A program made the position numbers and the translations under genes. From Arthrobacter sp. B2a2-09 (lineage in GTDB: Bacteria; Actinomycetota; Actinomycetes; Actinomycetales; Micrococcaceae): DNA of 64,000 bases. How positions within the stretch are numbered: position 1 is the first letter of the stretch; each line of letters starts with the position of its first letter. The notes under the pieces are model-generated. The model made no database searches. It was not told the origin of the DNA and saw only the letters and a list, made by a program, of their open reading frames with translations. Location of the stretch: the NCBI RefSeq assembly GCF_027587375.1, contig NZ_JAMXIC010000008.1:62001-126000 (forward strand). Reading direction: 5' to 3'. Shown here piece after piece: positions 51,877 through 60,222 of the stretch.

Positions 51877-52299
51877 ATGAACGAAACACCCACAACCCCC
51901 AGTGTCCTGTTCGTCTGCAGCAGGAACGGCGGAAAGTCCCAGCTCGCCGCCGGGCTCATGCGCGACCTCGCCGGAGACGCCGTCACGGTCCATTCGGCAG
52001 GCACCAAACCGTGCGCGGAACTGAACCCCGAATCCGTCGAGTCCTTGAATGAACTCGGCATCGACATCACCGGCGAGCACCCCAAACCCGTCACGGACGA
52101 GGTGCTCAACGCCGCCGACGTCGTGGTCATCCTGGGCACCGAAGCCAAACTCGAACCCCACGGCACGGCCCGCTTCGAAACCTGGGAAACCGACGAACCC
52201 TCCACCCGCGGCCTCGAAGGCATGGAACGCATGCGCCTGGTCCGCGACGACATCAAGTCCCGCGTCCAAAAGCTCTACGCCGAACTCCTCGAGAACTAG
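51877..52299 (+). CDS. Arsenate reductase-like protein of the arsenate-mycothiol transferase type
   Basis: 140 residues, same LMW phosphatase fold but with the loop CSRNGGKSQ, i.e. lysine where the phosphatase arginine stands, as in Corynebacterium ArsC1/ArsC2, which join arsenate to mycothiol. The second cysteine of the GCGDEC region is missing (ILGTEAKLEPHGTARFETW). It lies 39 bases after the first arsC. The two enzymes would use different thiol systems for the same substrate; coexistence in one operon is worth noting. Confidence 0.86.
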   Translation: MNETPTTPSVLFVCSRNGGKSQLAAGLMRDLAGDAVTVHSAGTKPCAELNPESVESLNELGIDITGEHPKPVTDEVLNAADVVVILGTEAKLEPHGTARFETWETDEPSTRGLEGMERMRLVRDDIKSRVQKLYAELLEN

Positions 52300-52306
52300 G
52301 AACCCG

Positions 52307-52852
52307 ATGGATCCGGCCCGGGAAGCATGCCTCGCCGGATACAGGCGGGCCCTTCTGGAGCTGAACAGCTGGCTGGAGAACGCGTCGTCGTCGGATCTGA
52401 AGCGCAAGAGCAACGGAACCCGCTGGACGAACGAAGAGCTGCTCTTCCATATGGTCTTCGGCTACATGATCGTCCGGTCCCTCTTGCCCTTGGTCCGCGT
52501 CATGAGCCGCCTGCCCCGATCCTGGGGCAGGGGTTTCGCCGCCATATTAGACGCCACCACGGGCCCATTCGACTGGGTGAACTTTTGGGGATCCCGGGCA
52601 GCTGCGATTGTTTATGACAGGCACCGGATGGGCCGGAAACTCGAAAAGACAATCACAGCCCTGGGCCGCCGGCTCGAACGCGAAACCCCGGGATCCTTGG
52701 CTAGATCGATGCCTTTCCCAACCCGCTGGGACCCCTTCTTCACAGCCGACATGACGCTGGCGGACGTCTACGCCTACGCCACGCTGCATTTCGACTTCCA
52801 CGCCAAGCAATTGAGCCTCCGGCCACCCGATTCCTCGCCCGGGTCTTCTTGA
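52307..52852 (+). CDS. DinB/maleylpyruvate-isomerase-fold (mycothiol S-transferase-like) protein
   Basis: 181 residues. Four-helix-bundle DinB pattern with three candidate metal histidines: ELLFHMVFGYMI near 45 and LHFDFHAKQL near the C-terminus. In actinobacteria this superfamily includes mycothiol-dependent transferases and maleylpyruvate isomerase. It starts eight bases after the mycothiol-type ArsC gene, so a role in the same thiol chemistry (for example handling an arseno-mycothiol adduct) is a reasonable hypothesis; substrate not established. No strong ribosome site; translation probably coupled. Confidence 0.75.
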   Translation: MDPAREACLAGYRRALLELNSWLENASSSDLKRKSNGTRWTNEELLFHMVFGYMIVRSLLPLVRVMSRLPRSWGRGFAAILDATTGPFDWVNFWGSRAAAIVYDRHRMGRKLEKTITALGRRLERETPGSLARSMPFPTRWDPFFTADMTLADVYAYATLHFDFHAKQLSLRPPDSSPGSS

Positions 52853-52920
52853 TGTCCGCGGTGCAGGCGGAAACTCGCATCACGAACCGCCTGAGCTAAC
52901 GAAACGTCGGGACTTCGCGC

Positions 52921-53012
52921 ACATTCTGCTGGATCATCGCCGAGGTATCGGAGGAAGACCTGCGTGTTTCCGGGGCATGTGCCGTGGGACTCCGGATGAT
53001 CCAGCAGAATGT
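52921..53012. repeat. Perfect 18-bp inverted repeat with 56-bp spacer
   Basis: ACATTCTGCTGGATCATC (52921-52938) and its exact complement at 52995-53012 lie in the 316-base gap between the arsenic operon and the ParA-like gene. The spacer is GC-rich and has no ORF with a start signal. It could be a terminator, a small hairpin RNA or a mobile remnant; the rest of the gap shows nothing else. Confidence 0.75.
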
Positions 53013-53168
53013 ACCTTCGCCCCCTTCACGATGCCCAAAACTGCTGTCCAAATTGCACGGCACGGCCCACATGTCAGGTTTGAGGCCGTCGCCGCCTAGA
53101 ATTGCTGGTTGAAGCAATCTAAACGAGATCCGCGGCGCACAACGCTGCGAGTCCTAGGGGACAAGACC

Positions 53169-54488
53169 ATGCCGGATTCTGTGGACAACGAAGCCAGCGA
53201 CGCTGCATCTAACGAAGGGCAGCCCGAACTTCGTCGACGCCGCGATCGCCGTCGCGCAGAGGGTGACGACGCCTGGACAGGAACTATGCCGATCATTACG
53301 CCGAACGATTCCGACGCACCCGCATCCACTCCTGCCCCGCTCCAAAGCAGGTCCTGGGCCGAAGCGGCAGCCGCCGCCGACGCGTCCACCGAGACGTCCA
53401 CCGGGACGGAAACAGACTCCACCAGCGGCGACGCGAGCCGTGAGGAGCCGATCCGCGAGGAACCACGCCGTGAGAGCGTGACTGCGGCAGCACCGGCGTC
53501 GGGCGCTTTTCCCCCGAATGCCGCACGAGCCGGACGCGCCGCAGCCGCCAACGCTCCGATTTCCGACTTCATCTCCTCGCCGGGTTCCTTCGTGAAGGAA
53601 CAGAAGCCACGTCCCATCGGTGGCTTCCGCGGCATGCTCTACAAGCTCAGCGGCGGCGCCTGGAACCTCGGTCCGAGCGCCAAGCAGCGCGAAGAAGACG
53701 AGCTGGCGCTGCGCATTTCCCGGCAGCTCCAAGGCAGCTACAACACGGCCGTCCTGAGCCTCAAGGGCGGAATCGGCAAGACCTCTACCACGGTAGGCGT
53801 GGGCCTCACACTCGCGGAGTTCCGTGGCGACCCGCCCTGCGCCATCGACGCCAACCCCGATTCCGGCGACCTCGTGGAGCGCGCCTTGGGTGAGGGCATC
53901 TACCAGAAGGCCACGCCGCGCACCATTACGGACCTGCTCAAGAACGTCGACAACGTCGATTCGCTCACGGCACTCGCACGCTACATGCACCATGCCGGCC
54001 GACTGCACCTGATCGCCGGCGAACAGGACCCGGAAGTTTCGGATTCACTAACCGCCGAGGAATACCTGCGGATCCGGCAACTGATCTCGGGATACTACTC
54101 CGTTGCCCTGACCGACTGCGGCACCGGCGTCACGCACAATGCGATGAGCGGCATCCTGCAGTCGGCCGACAACCTCATCATCGCCGCCGGCTATGCCGTG
54201 AGCGGTGCCAAGCGTGCCCGCAGCACCCTTCAGTGGCTTGCGAGCCACGGCTACGAGGAACTCGCCCGCAACGCGATCGTGGTGATCACGGACAAGGACG
54301 AGGTGTCGTCCCGCGTGGACAAGGACGCCATCGAGGAACACCTCTCCGGGATCTGCCGCCAGTTGATTGCCGTGCCGCACGACAGGGGAGTAGCCGACGG
54401 TGACTTGGTCACCCTGGACGTCCTGCGCCCCGATACCCGCCGTGCGTACAAAGAGATCGCGGCCGCGATCGTGGACGGGTACGTGTAG
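53169..54488 (+). CDS. MinD/ParA-like ATPase with long N-terminal region
   Basis: 439 residues. The first about 185 residues are polar, Ala/Ser/Thr/Glu-rich and predicted disordered. The ATPase starts with a deviant Walker A (LKGGIGKTSTT, K199/K204), the family's DANPDSGDLVERALG switch and DVLRPDTRRAYKEIAAAIVD end. VITDKDEVSSRVDKDAIEEH matches the MinD-like proteins found with actinobacterial ESX/type VII and related loci. ATG 53169 follows GGGGAC at good spacing. No ESX gene is in the window, so the role (positioning or secretion) is uncertain. Confidence 0.84.
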   Translation: MPDSVDNEASDAASNEGQPELRRRRDRRRAEGDDAWTGTMPIITPNDSDAPASTPAPLQSRSWAEAAAAADASTETSTGTETDSTSGDASREEPIREEPRRESVTAAAPASGAFPPNAARAGRAAAANAPISDFISSPGSFVKEQKPRPIGGFRGMLYKLSGGAWNLGPSAKQREEDELALRISRQLQGSYNTAVLSLKGGIGKTSTTVGVGLTLAEFRGDPPCAIDANPDSGDLVERALGEGIYQKATPRTITDLLKNVDNVDSLTALARYMHHAGRLHLIAGEQDPEVSDSLTAEEYLRIRQLISGYYSVALTDCGTGVTHNAMSGILQSADNLIIAAGYAVSGAKRARSTLQWLASHGYEELARNAIVVITDKDEVSSRVDKDAIEEHLSGICRQLIAVPHDRGVADGDLVTLDVLRPDTRRAYKEIAAAIVDGYV

Positions 54489-54511
54489 CGCCTCCCCTTC
54501 CGCAGGCCCCT

Positions 54512-54577
54512 CCCAACTAGCTCGCATTTAATGTCGTTTAGAGGGCTCTAAACGACATTAAGTGCGAGTTAGTTGGG
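54512..54577. repeat. 66-bp palindromic repeat, copy 1 (REP-like)
   Basis: The two 33-base halves are complementary at 30 of 33 positions. It starts CCCAACTAG and contains TGTCGTTTAGAG. It begins 23 bases after the ParA-like stop, so it may terminate transcription. The rest of the 54489-54843 gap holds no gene I can support. A second copy is at 58177. Confidence 0.85.
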
Positions 54578-54843
54578 TGGTGCCTAGAACGGCGCTGACG
54601 ATACTCTATTTACTACTTGGTTTTCGCCGGAGCGAGCGGGTTCCTACTCGACTACTACGTGGATTGCAAATTGTCGGTTCCGCCCGGATTTCCCTAGAGT
54701 TGCACCTGGACGTCATTCGCTTTTGCGGGGCGTCCTCGCCATGACCGGGGACTGGGCCCGGGCATGGTGCACCACATCCCGTGCCTTCATGACACCCTGC
54801 TGCGCCCGTTTCTCGACCCGTGGCCAGCACCCAGGAGCCTCAT

Positions 54844-55698
54844 TTGATTCCCAAAAAACTTGCGCTCGTGTTCGCTGCCGTGCTTCTCCTCGGACTGACG
54901 GGCGCCACTAGCCCTCGCCCCTCCACCAGCACAGCGCCCGACGCCGCACCCGCACCAATCGCGAACGCCGCACCCGCCGCTGAGGTGGCCCCGCTCGCCA
55001 CGCCAACTCCAGCACCGCCCGCCGTTCCGGAACCTGCCGCCGCACCCGCGCCCGCCGTCGTCGTACCCCAAGCTGCCGTCTCACCCCAAACCGCCCCGGG
55101 CGGCTCCGTGAAGGTGCTCGACACCACCGCGGCCATCACCGACCCCAACTGGTTCCGCCAGGCCTACGCCGAGGGCTTCCGTCTTTACGTCATGCACTCC
55201 ACCGCCTGGGGCACGTGCACCCCGTGGAAACAGACCCAAGCCCAATTGAAGATGGCGCTCGACGCCGGCCTCAAGATCGCGGTCTACACCCGTGACGCTT
55301 CGTGCTGGGAGAACGGGATCAAAGCCGCAGGCCCGTACATCTCCCAACTGCAGTTCTTCGCCCTGGACATCGAACCCGGTGGATCCTTGGTGACGCGGAC
55401 CATGGTTGATGGCGTGCGGAGCCTGGGCGTGCGGCCCGTGATCTACAGCGGCAGCGGCATGTGGCCAGGGTTGATGGGCAACAGCGCCGCATTCTCGGAT
55501 GTACCCCTCTGGGATACCGACACGAGCAACCTCAACTACCCCAGCTGGACCGCGAACCACCTGGCGCCCGCCCCCGTGCAGTACGGCGGCTGGAACACCG
55601 CGGGCACCATGCGCGTGGGGATCCAGCAGAAGTTCGAGCACACCCTGAACGGCATCAACGTCGACCTGAACTCGTTCGACGCCAGCTTCCTGAAGTAG
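54844..55698 (+). CDS. Secreted GH25-like glycoside hydrolase-like protein
   Basis: 284 residues. The TTG start at 54844 has AGGAG at six bases; the GTG further upstream is less likely. A Sec signal (KKLALVFAAVLLLGLTGATS) is followed by a 75-residue proline/alanine linker, then a TIM-barrel domain: VKVLDTTAAITDPNWFRQAY, LYVMHSTAWGTCTPWKQTQA, FFALDIEPGG, GVRPVIYSGSGMWPGLMG, NLNYPSWTANHLAPAPVQYG. This is the GH25/DUF1906-like 'glycoside hydrolase-like' layout of cell-wall lysozymes; ALDIEP carries likely acidic residues. It probably acts on peptidoglycan outside the cell. Confidence 0.8.
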   Translation: MIPKKLALVFAAVLLLGLTGATSPRPSTSTAPDAAPAPIANAAPAAEVAPLATPTPAPPAVPEPAAAPAPAVVVPQAAVSPQTAPGGSVKVLDTTAAITDPNWFRQAYAEGFRLYVMHSTAWGTCTPWKQTQAQLKMALDAGLKIAVYTRDASCWENGIKAAGPYISQLQFFALDIEPGGSLVTRTMVDGVRSLGVRPVIYSGSGMWPGLMGNSAAFSDVPLWDTDTSNLNYPSWTANHLAPAPVQYGGWNTAGTMRVGIQQKFEHTLNGINVDLNSFDASFLK

Positions 55699-55735
55699 GC
55701 GCTGCGCTAAATTCCTGACGCAAAGGGAATTCCGG
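55699..55735. repeat. Left flank repeat of the AbiEi-like gene
   Basis: GCGCTGCGCTAAATTCCTGA and GACGCA (55699-55722) recur at 56827-56850 with 21 of 24 bases identical, in direct orientation. AGGGAATTCCGG (55724-55735) recurs inverted at 56871-56882. Confidence 0.75.
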
Positions 55736-55857
55736 GGGCGCAGGGAAAACACTGCGTCGGAGAGTCCGGGACGCGTCGGGACTATTTCCCCTGAGTTGTC
55801 CACATGGAGGAATTCGGTGCTGTCGTGGGCCGCAATCCACGTGGCAGGTTCTTAGGC

Positions 55858-56811
55858 ATGACCCACTTGCCCCGCCTGATCCTCAGCCGAGATCACCTCT
55901 TTCACGGAACGACCCTCAAGGAACTCGCGCGGAGTGCCAAGGCAGGTGCCTTGCATCGCGTCCGCCAAGGAGTGTACGTTGACGGCGCTGCGTGGGCCGC
56001 GCTGAAACCGTGGGAACAATACCGCGTCCGGGTCACCGCTGCGGCCGAAACCTCCAGCGCGCGGACCATTTTCGCCAGACACTCGGCCGCGTCTGTATGG
56101 GGGATTCCCACCATCGGCGTGCATCATCCAGTGCAGGCCGTGACCCTGCGGAACGACGGCGGCCGCTCGCGGGCCGGGATAACCCGTCACTACGCGGACC
56201 CCGCTAGCCTCAAGGTATATCGCTGCGAGGGACTCCTGGTGACTGACAGGGTGCGCACGGTGCTGGACCTCGCCGCTTTCACCCCGTTCGTAGAATCCAT
56301 CGCTCCCTTGGATCACGTGCTCAAAGCCGACCGGAAACGGGGATTGCCCGCCATCACGAAAGAGATCCTTCTGGCAGGAGCGGAAGGAATTTACACGGCG
56401 GCGGCCATCCGGAGAATCCACGCGGCGGTCGATTTCGCAGATCCCCTGTCCGGATCTGCGGGGGAATCCTACAGCCGCGCTTTGATGCATGTCGCCGGAT
56501 TCGAGGCCCCGGTTCTTCAACGTGAATTCCGCGACGAAGCGGGCCTCGTGGGCTATTCGGACTTCTATTGGAAGGGTGTGCGGGTGGCCGGGGAGTTCGA
56601 CGGCATCGATAAGTACCTGAAACCGGAATTCCTCAAGGGACGGACTGCGGCTCAAGCCGTCGTCGAGGAGAAGCTGCGCGAGGACCGGATCCGTGCCACG
56701 GGGTGCGGCGTCGTCCGTTGGGTGTGGGCGGAACTCATGGCGCCCGGGGTGCTCGAACGGAAGCTGGCAGCGGCAGGGGTGCGCCGGCGTCGTCCGCGAG
56801 GAGCCGTATGA
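55858..56811 (+). CDS. AbiEi-like/PD-(D/E)XK-type protein of the DUF559-related group
   Basis: 317 residues. The N-terminal part resembles AbiEi antitoxin-like winged helices (LILSRDHLFHGTTLKELARS, LHRVRQGVYV, RHSAASVWGIPTIG). The C-terminal part has a nuclease-like core: SAGESYSRALMH, GYSDFYWKGVRVAGEFDGID-K, EEKLREDRIRATGCGVVRW, placing D, E and K residues in PD-(D/E)XK order. This architecture is common in actinobacteria as predicted AbiEi family antitoxin domain proteins, often without a cognate AbiEii toxin, as here. ATG 55858 is preferred to 55804. Short repeats on both sides suggest a mobile history. Confidence 0.72.
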   Translation: MTHLPRLILSRDHLFHGTTLKELARSAKAGALHRVRQGVYVDGAAWAALKPWEQYRVRVTAAAETSSARTIFARHSAASVWGIPTIGVHHPVQAVTLRNDGGRSRAGITRHYADPASLKVYRCEGLLVTDRVRTVLDLAAFTPFVESIAPLDHVLKADRKRGLPAITKEILLAGAEGIYTAAAIRRIHAAVDFADPLSGSAGESYSRALMHVAGFEAPVLQREFRDEAGLVGYSDFYWKGVRVAGEFDGIDKYLKPEFLKGRTAAQAVVEEKLREDRIRATGCGVVRWVWAELMAPGVLERKLAAAGVRRRRPRGAV

Positions 56812-56826
56812 CGCGCGGAATGCCCG

Positions 56827-56882
56827 GCGCTGCGCTGGATGCCTGACGCAGCGCTGAATGCCTGACGCAGCCGGAATTCCCT
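56827..56882. repeat. Right flank repeat cluster of the AbiEi-like gene
   Basis: GCGCTGCGCTGGATGCCTGA and GACGCA (56827-56850) are followed by a shortened second copy (56851-56869) and CCGGAATTCCCT (56871-56882), the complement of 55724-55735. The cluster lies before the MFS gene. Confidence 0.75.
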
Positions 56883-56927
56883 GCGCGACAGGTATTTGGC
56901 GCGTCGCAAAGGAGGTGGCGTCCTAGG

Positions 56928-58157
56928 ATGAAAGGGATGACCACCACCAGCACCCTTCAGCCCTTCAATCTTCGCAGCATTGCGTTACCCGCCTTTGGGC
57001 CCGCCCTGCTGTTCTGTATCGGCGAAGGCGCGGTGCTTCCGGTGGTGGTGTTGTCCGCCCGCGACCTTGGTGCTTCAGTGGCCGTTTCCGCCTTGGTGGT
57101 CACCCTGATCGGTCTGGGGTCCTGGTTCTTCAACCTGCCCGCTTCGCTCATCACCATCAAGTTCGGCGAACGATGGGCCATCGTCGCCGCGGGAGCCGCC
57201 GGAGCATTGGCCTTGTTGGCCGCCGGATTCGCGCCGCTCCTCGCGCACAACGGCATCTGGCTGCTCGCCGCGGCGATGATCGTCGTCGGGATGTCCACGA
57301 GCGTTTTCAACCTGGCGCGCCAGAAGTACCTCACGGAAGCCGTTCCGGTCATCTTCCGTGCCCGTGCCCTGTCGACGCTGGGCGGCGTCACCCGGATCGG
57401 CGTGTTCATCGGTCCGTTTGTCGGCGCGGCCGTGATGCAGTTCGCCGGCATCAGCGGCGCCTACTGGGTCGGAGTGGTGGGCATGGCGGCCGCCGCGGTG
57501 CTGTCCCTCACCATCCCGGATCTTGTGTTGCCGGACGACGTCGACGGCGGACGCAAGGGTCCCGAGCCTACCCTCCGTGGCGTCGCGGTTTCCCACGCGG
57601 GCGTGTTCTTGACTGTCGGGACCGGGATCCTGCTGCTCAGCGCGCTGCGGGCCTCCCGCCAAGTGGTCATTCCATTGTGGGCCGACCACCTGGGATTGGA
57701 CGCAACACACGCATCACTGATCTACGGCTTGTCCGGCGCGATCGACATGCTGGTGTTCTATCCGGCCGGCAAGCTCATGGACCGCAAGGGGCGCATGTGG
57801 GTCGCCGTGCCGTCCACCCTCATCATGGGCACGGCGTTGTTCCTGATGCCGTCGTCCGCAGAGTTTGTGGGGCTGCTGCTGGCCTCGCTCCTGATCGGCT
57901 TCGGCAACGGCATCAGCTCGGGACTCATCATGACGCTCGGCGCCGACTTTTCCCCGGACAAGGGCCGCGGGCAATTCCTCGGCTTGTGGAGGTTCATCTC
58001 CGACGCCGGTGCCACAGGCGGACCCGTGCTGCTCTCGGCCCTCACTGCCGCCGTATCGCTCGCGGCGGGCGTCTGGGCCACGGGCGTCCTGGGCGTGGCC
58101 GCGGCGGCGGTGTTCGCCGTCGCACTCCCGAAACTCAAGCACCGCAGGAACTACTAG
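56928..58157 (+). CDS. MFS transporter
   Basis: 409 residues, about twelve membrane segments. Motif-A-like region after helix 2: NLPASLITIKFGERWAIV; helix 5 region RLGGVTRIGVFIGPFVGAAV with charged arginine in the membrane; second half PAGKLMDRKGRMWVAVPS gives the classic D-R-K-G-R loop. It resembles drug/sugar exporters, substrate unknown. ATG 56928 is 12 bases after GGAGG; ATG 56937 is the alternative. It sits directly after the AbiEi-like gene and before a palindromic repeat, so it is monocistronic. Confidence 0.86.
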   Translation: MKGMTTTSTLQPFNLRSIALPAFGPALLFCIGEGAVLPVVVLSARDLGASVAVSALVVTLIGLGSWFFNLPASLITIKFGERWAIVAAGAAGALALLAAGFAPLLAHNGIWLLAAAMIVVGMSTSVFNLARQKYLTEAVPVIFRARALSTLGGVTRIGVFIGPFVGAAVMQFAGISGAYWVGVVGMAAAAVLSLTIPDLVLPDDVDGGRKGPEPTLRGVAVSHAGVFLTVGTGILLLSALRASRQVVIPLWADHLGLDATHASLIYGLSGAIDMLVFYPAGKLMDRKGRMWVAVPSTLIMGTALFLMPSSAEFVGLLLASLLIGFGNGISSGLIMTLGADFSPDKGRGQFLGLWRFISDAGATGGPVLLSALTAAVSLAAGVWATGVLGVAAAAVFAVALPKLKHRRNY

Positions 58158-58176
58158 GGAACCTTGGCGGCGGGGG

Positions 58177-58242
58177 CCCAACTGGCTAGCAGTAGGTGTC
58201 GTTTAGAGCCCTGAAAACGACAACAACTGCGAGCTAGTTGGG
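58177..58242. repeat. 66-bp palindromic repeat, copy 2 (REP-like)
   Basis: Same family as 54512-54577: CCCAACT...GTGTCGTTTAGAG and a right half ending GCTAGTTGGG, 33+33 bases, complementary at 26 of 33. It begins 19 bases after the MFS stop. Confidence 0.85.
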
Positions 58243-58281
58243 TGTGCAGCTGCTCCCAGACTCCGGTCAGGTGCCTCCGGT

Positions 58282-59565
58282 ATGGTGAATTGGATGTTCT
58301 CAGTCATCTCGCCTCCGCATCGTGCCCCCACTGCGAATCCGACCCCTGGGAAATCCGCCACGGACAGCGCCAAGCCGGTCAGTTCCGAGGCGGAGAATCG
58401 CCTGCCGAAGAGCGAACCAAAGCAGTCCCGACCCGATCTCGCGACGCTGACCGCACTGCGTTTTGTTGCCGCGCTGTGGGTGGTGTTCTTCCATCTTCAA
58501 GCCATGCAGCAGACCTTCCTCGCCCCCGTCTATGAGCTGTTCCGTCCCATCATTGCCAACGGCGACCTGGGCGTGGACGTGTTCTTCGTGCTCAGCGGCT
58601 TCATCATCACCTACACGTACCTGGACCGGCTGGGCCCACGGTTCCGCTGGCGGGCTGCCGGGGACTTTGTCTGGGCCCGGTTCGCCCGGATGTGGCCCGC
58701 GTTCGCACTGGTGGTGGGCGTCGTAGGCCTGTGGCTGGTGTACGGGACCGCGCAGGAATCCGTGCGGGAGTGGTCCCTCCAGACCCAGGCTCCGGACCTC
58801 TCGCCGTGGGGGCTGGCCAAGCAGCTGCTGATGATGCATCTCTGGTTCCAACCGGGTACCGACGGCGCCAGCTGGTTCGGTCCGGGCTGGACGGTCAGCG
58901 CCGAGTGGCTGGCCTACTTGGCATTTCCGCTGCTGGCGCTGGTCCTGTTCCGGCTGCGCCGGCTGCATCCGATGGCAGCGCTGGCCGCTTCTGTGTTGGT
59001 CCTCTTGCCGACGGCCGTCTGGGGCCCGGACCTGCCAATCGCCACGGTTGAGCATCAGCCGTACGAATGGCTGCTGCGGATCGCCTGCTGCTTCATTGCC
59101 GGCGCTTTCGCTTGCATCGCCGCACGGAACGCAGACCGAATGAAGTTCAAGCCTGCCCTGGCCGGGCCCGGCGCCCTGTTGACGGGATCCGCCGTCGTCA
59201 TCTTCCTGGCCACAACCGGAAAACCGGGCCCGGGACGGCTGGCCGTGCTTGCCTTCCCGCTGCTCATTGCCCTGCTTAGCCTGACCCGCGGCTGGCTCCG
59301 CTCGGCGTTGTCCGCGCGGTGGCTGCAGTACGGCGGGCACAGCTCCTACAGCCTGTACTTGGTCCACATGTTCTTCATCTACCTCTTCTACTGGATCGTC
59401 AGGGACTGGCCGCATGGTGCCGGACCGCTTGCGGAGAACCTGCTCGCGGCAGGGTGCCTGGGCGGTATTGCCTTGGCCACCCATCTCCTGTTCAGGTACG
59501 TCGAGGAACCGGCCCGGCTCCGGCTGCGCGCACTGGTGCCGAGGGCGGGTGCCGCGAGGGTGTGA
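58282..59565 (+). CDS. Acyltransferase family 3 membrane protein (OafA-like)
   Basis: 427 residues. After a 50-residue polar leader, the first membrane helix carries LRFVAALWVVFFHLQAMQQT, with the conserved R and catalytic-site H of Acyl_transf_3. DVFFVLSGFIITYTYL, RFARMWPAFALVV and SYSLYLVHMFFIYLFYWIVR are further hallmarks; about ten membrane segments. Such enzymes O-acylate extracellular polysaccharides or lipids. ATG 58282 or 58294 could start it. The following truncated hydrolase gene is on the opposite strand. Confidence 0.9.
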   Translation: MVNWMFSVISPPHRAPTANPTPGKSATDSAKPVSSEAENRLPKSEPKQSRPDLATLTALRFVAALWVVFFHLQAMQQTFLAPVYELFRPIIANGDLGVDVFFVLSGFIITYTYLDRLGPRFRWRAAGDFVWARFARMWPAFALVVGVVGLWLVYGTAQESVREWSLQTQAPDLSPWGLAKQLLMMHLWFQPGTDGASWFGPGWTVSAEWLAYLAFPLLALVLFRLRRLHPMAALAASVLVLLPTAVWGPDLPIATVEHQPYEWLLRIACCFIAGAFACIAARNADRMKFKPALAGPGALLTGSAVVIFLATTGKPGPGRLAVLAFPLLIALLSLTRGWLRSALSARWLQYGGHSSYSLYLVHMFFIYLFYWIVRDWPHGAGPLAENLLAAGCLGGIALATHLLFRYVEEPARLRLRALVPRAGAARV

Positions 59566-59600
59566 AGGGGTGGTGCCCTTGGCGCGGCTGTCCGGCAACC

Positions 59601-60194
59601 TCAGTCGAGGGAACTGAGGAACGCGGTCGTGTCCACTGCCACCTGGTCCGGACACTCCCACAGGACCAGGTGCCCTACCCCGGGATAAACCTTCAACACG
59701 GCGCCTGGTATTCGAGCCGCCAGGGCCTCCTGGTGCCTTCGAGGCAGCACGGCGTCATGTGCGCCCCACAGGATCAGGGTGGGAGCAGGAATGGTTCCGG
59801 ACTCGGTGGGCGGAGCTGCCGTACGCAAACCGTCGAGGATGCGCTTCCACGCATGCGCGGGCATTCTGACTCCGTCGCGCACCCGGTCCTCGATAAACCA
59901 AGCAGGAATCGCATGCAGTAGTGGGAACCAAGCCAGGGAATTCCGCACCCAGTTCTCGTCGATGGGGTCCTGGAGAGTGGCGACTTCGTCGGCGAAAGCA
60001 GGCCGACCCCGAAGGCTTAGGGGAGAGCCCACCAGCACGAGGGCCGCGACGCGACCGGGGTACCCGATGGCTAACTGCTGGGCCACGTAACCGCCGCTAG
60101 AGGAACCAAGGACGAACGCCCTGTGCACACCGAGCGCGTCCAGAATAGCTGCGGCGTCCTCGGCCTGAGATCCAGGACTTCGGCGCCCATAGCA
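59601..60194 (-). pseudogene. 5'-truncated alpha/beta hydrolase
   Basis: The frame, closed upstream by TGA at 60195-60197, begins YGRRSPGSQAEDAAAILDAL, i.e. inside the alpha/beta fold: the usual N-terminal strands and the HG oxyanion motif are missing. The nucleophile elbow GSSSGG, TLILWGAHDAVLPRRHQ (acid) and GVGHLVLWE (histidine) are intact. A GTG could still make a 175-aa fragment. The missing part overlaps the region now holding the start of the gene at 60223, so the N-terminus was probably deleted or displaced. Confidence 0.7.
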
Positions 60195-60222
60195 TCAGGG
60201 TACGCCTCGCCGTCGGCACTAA

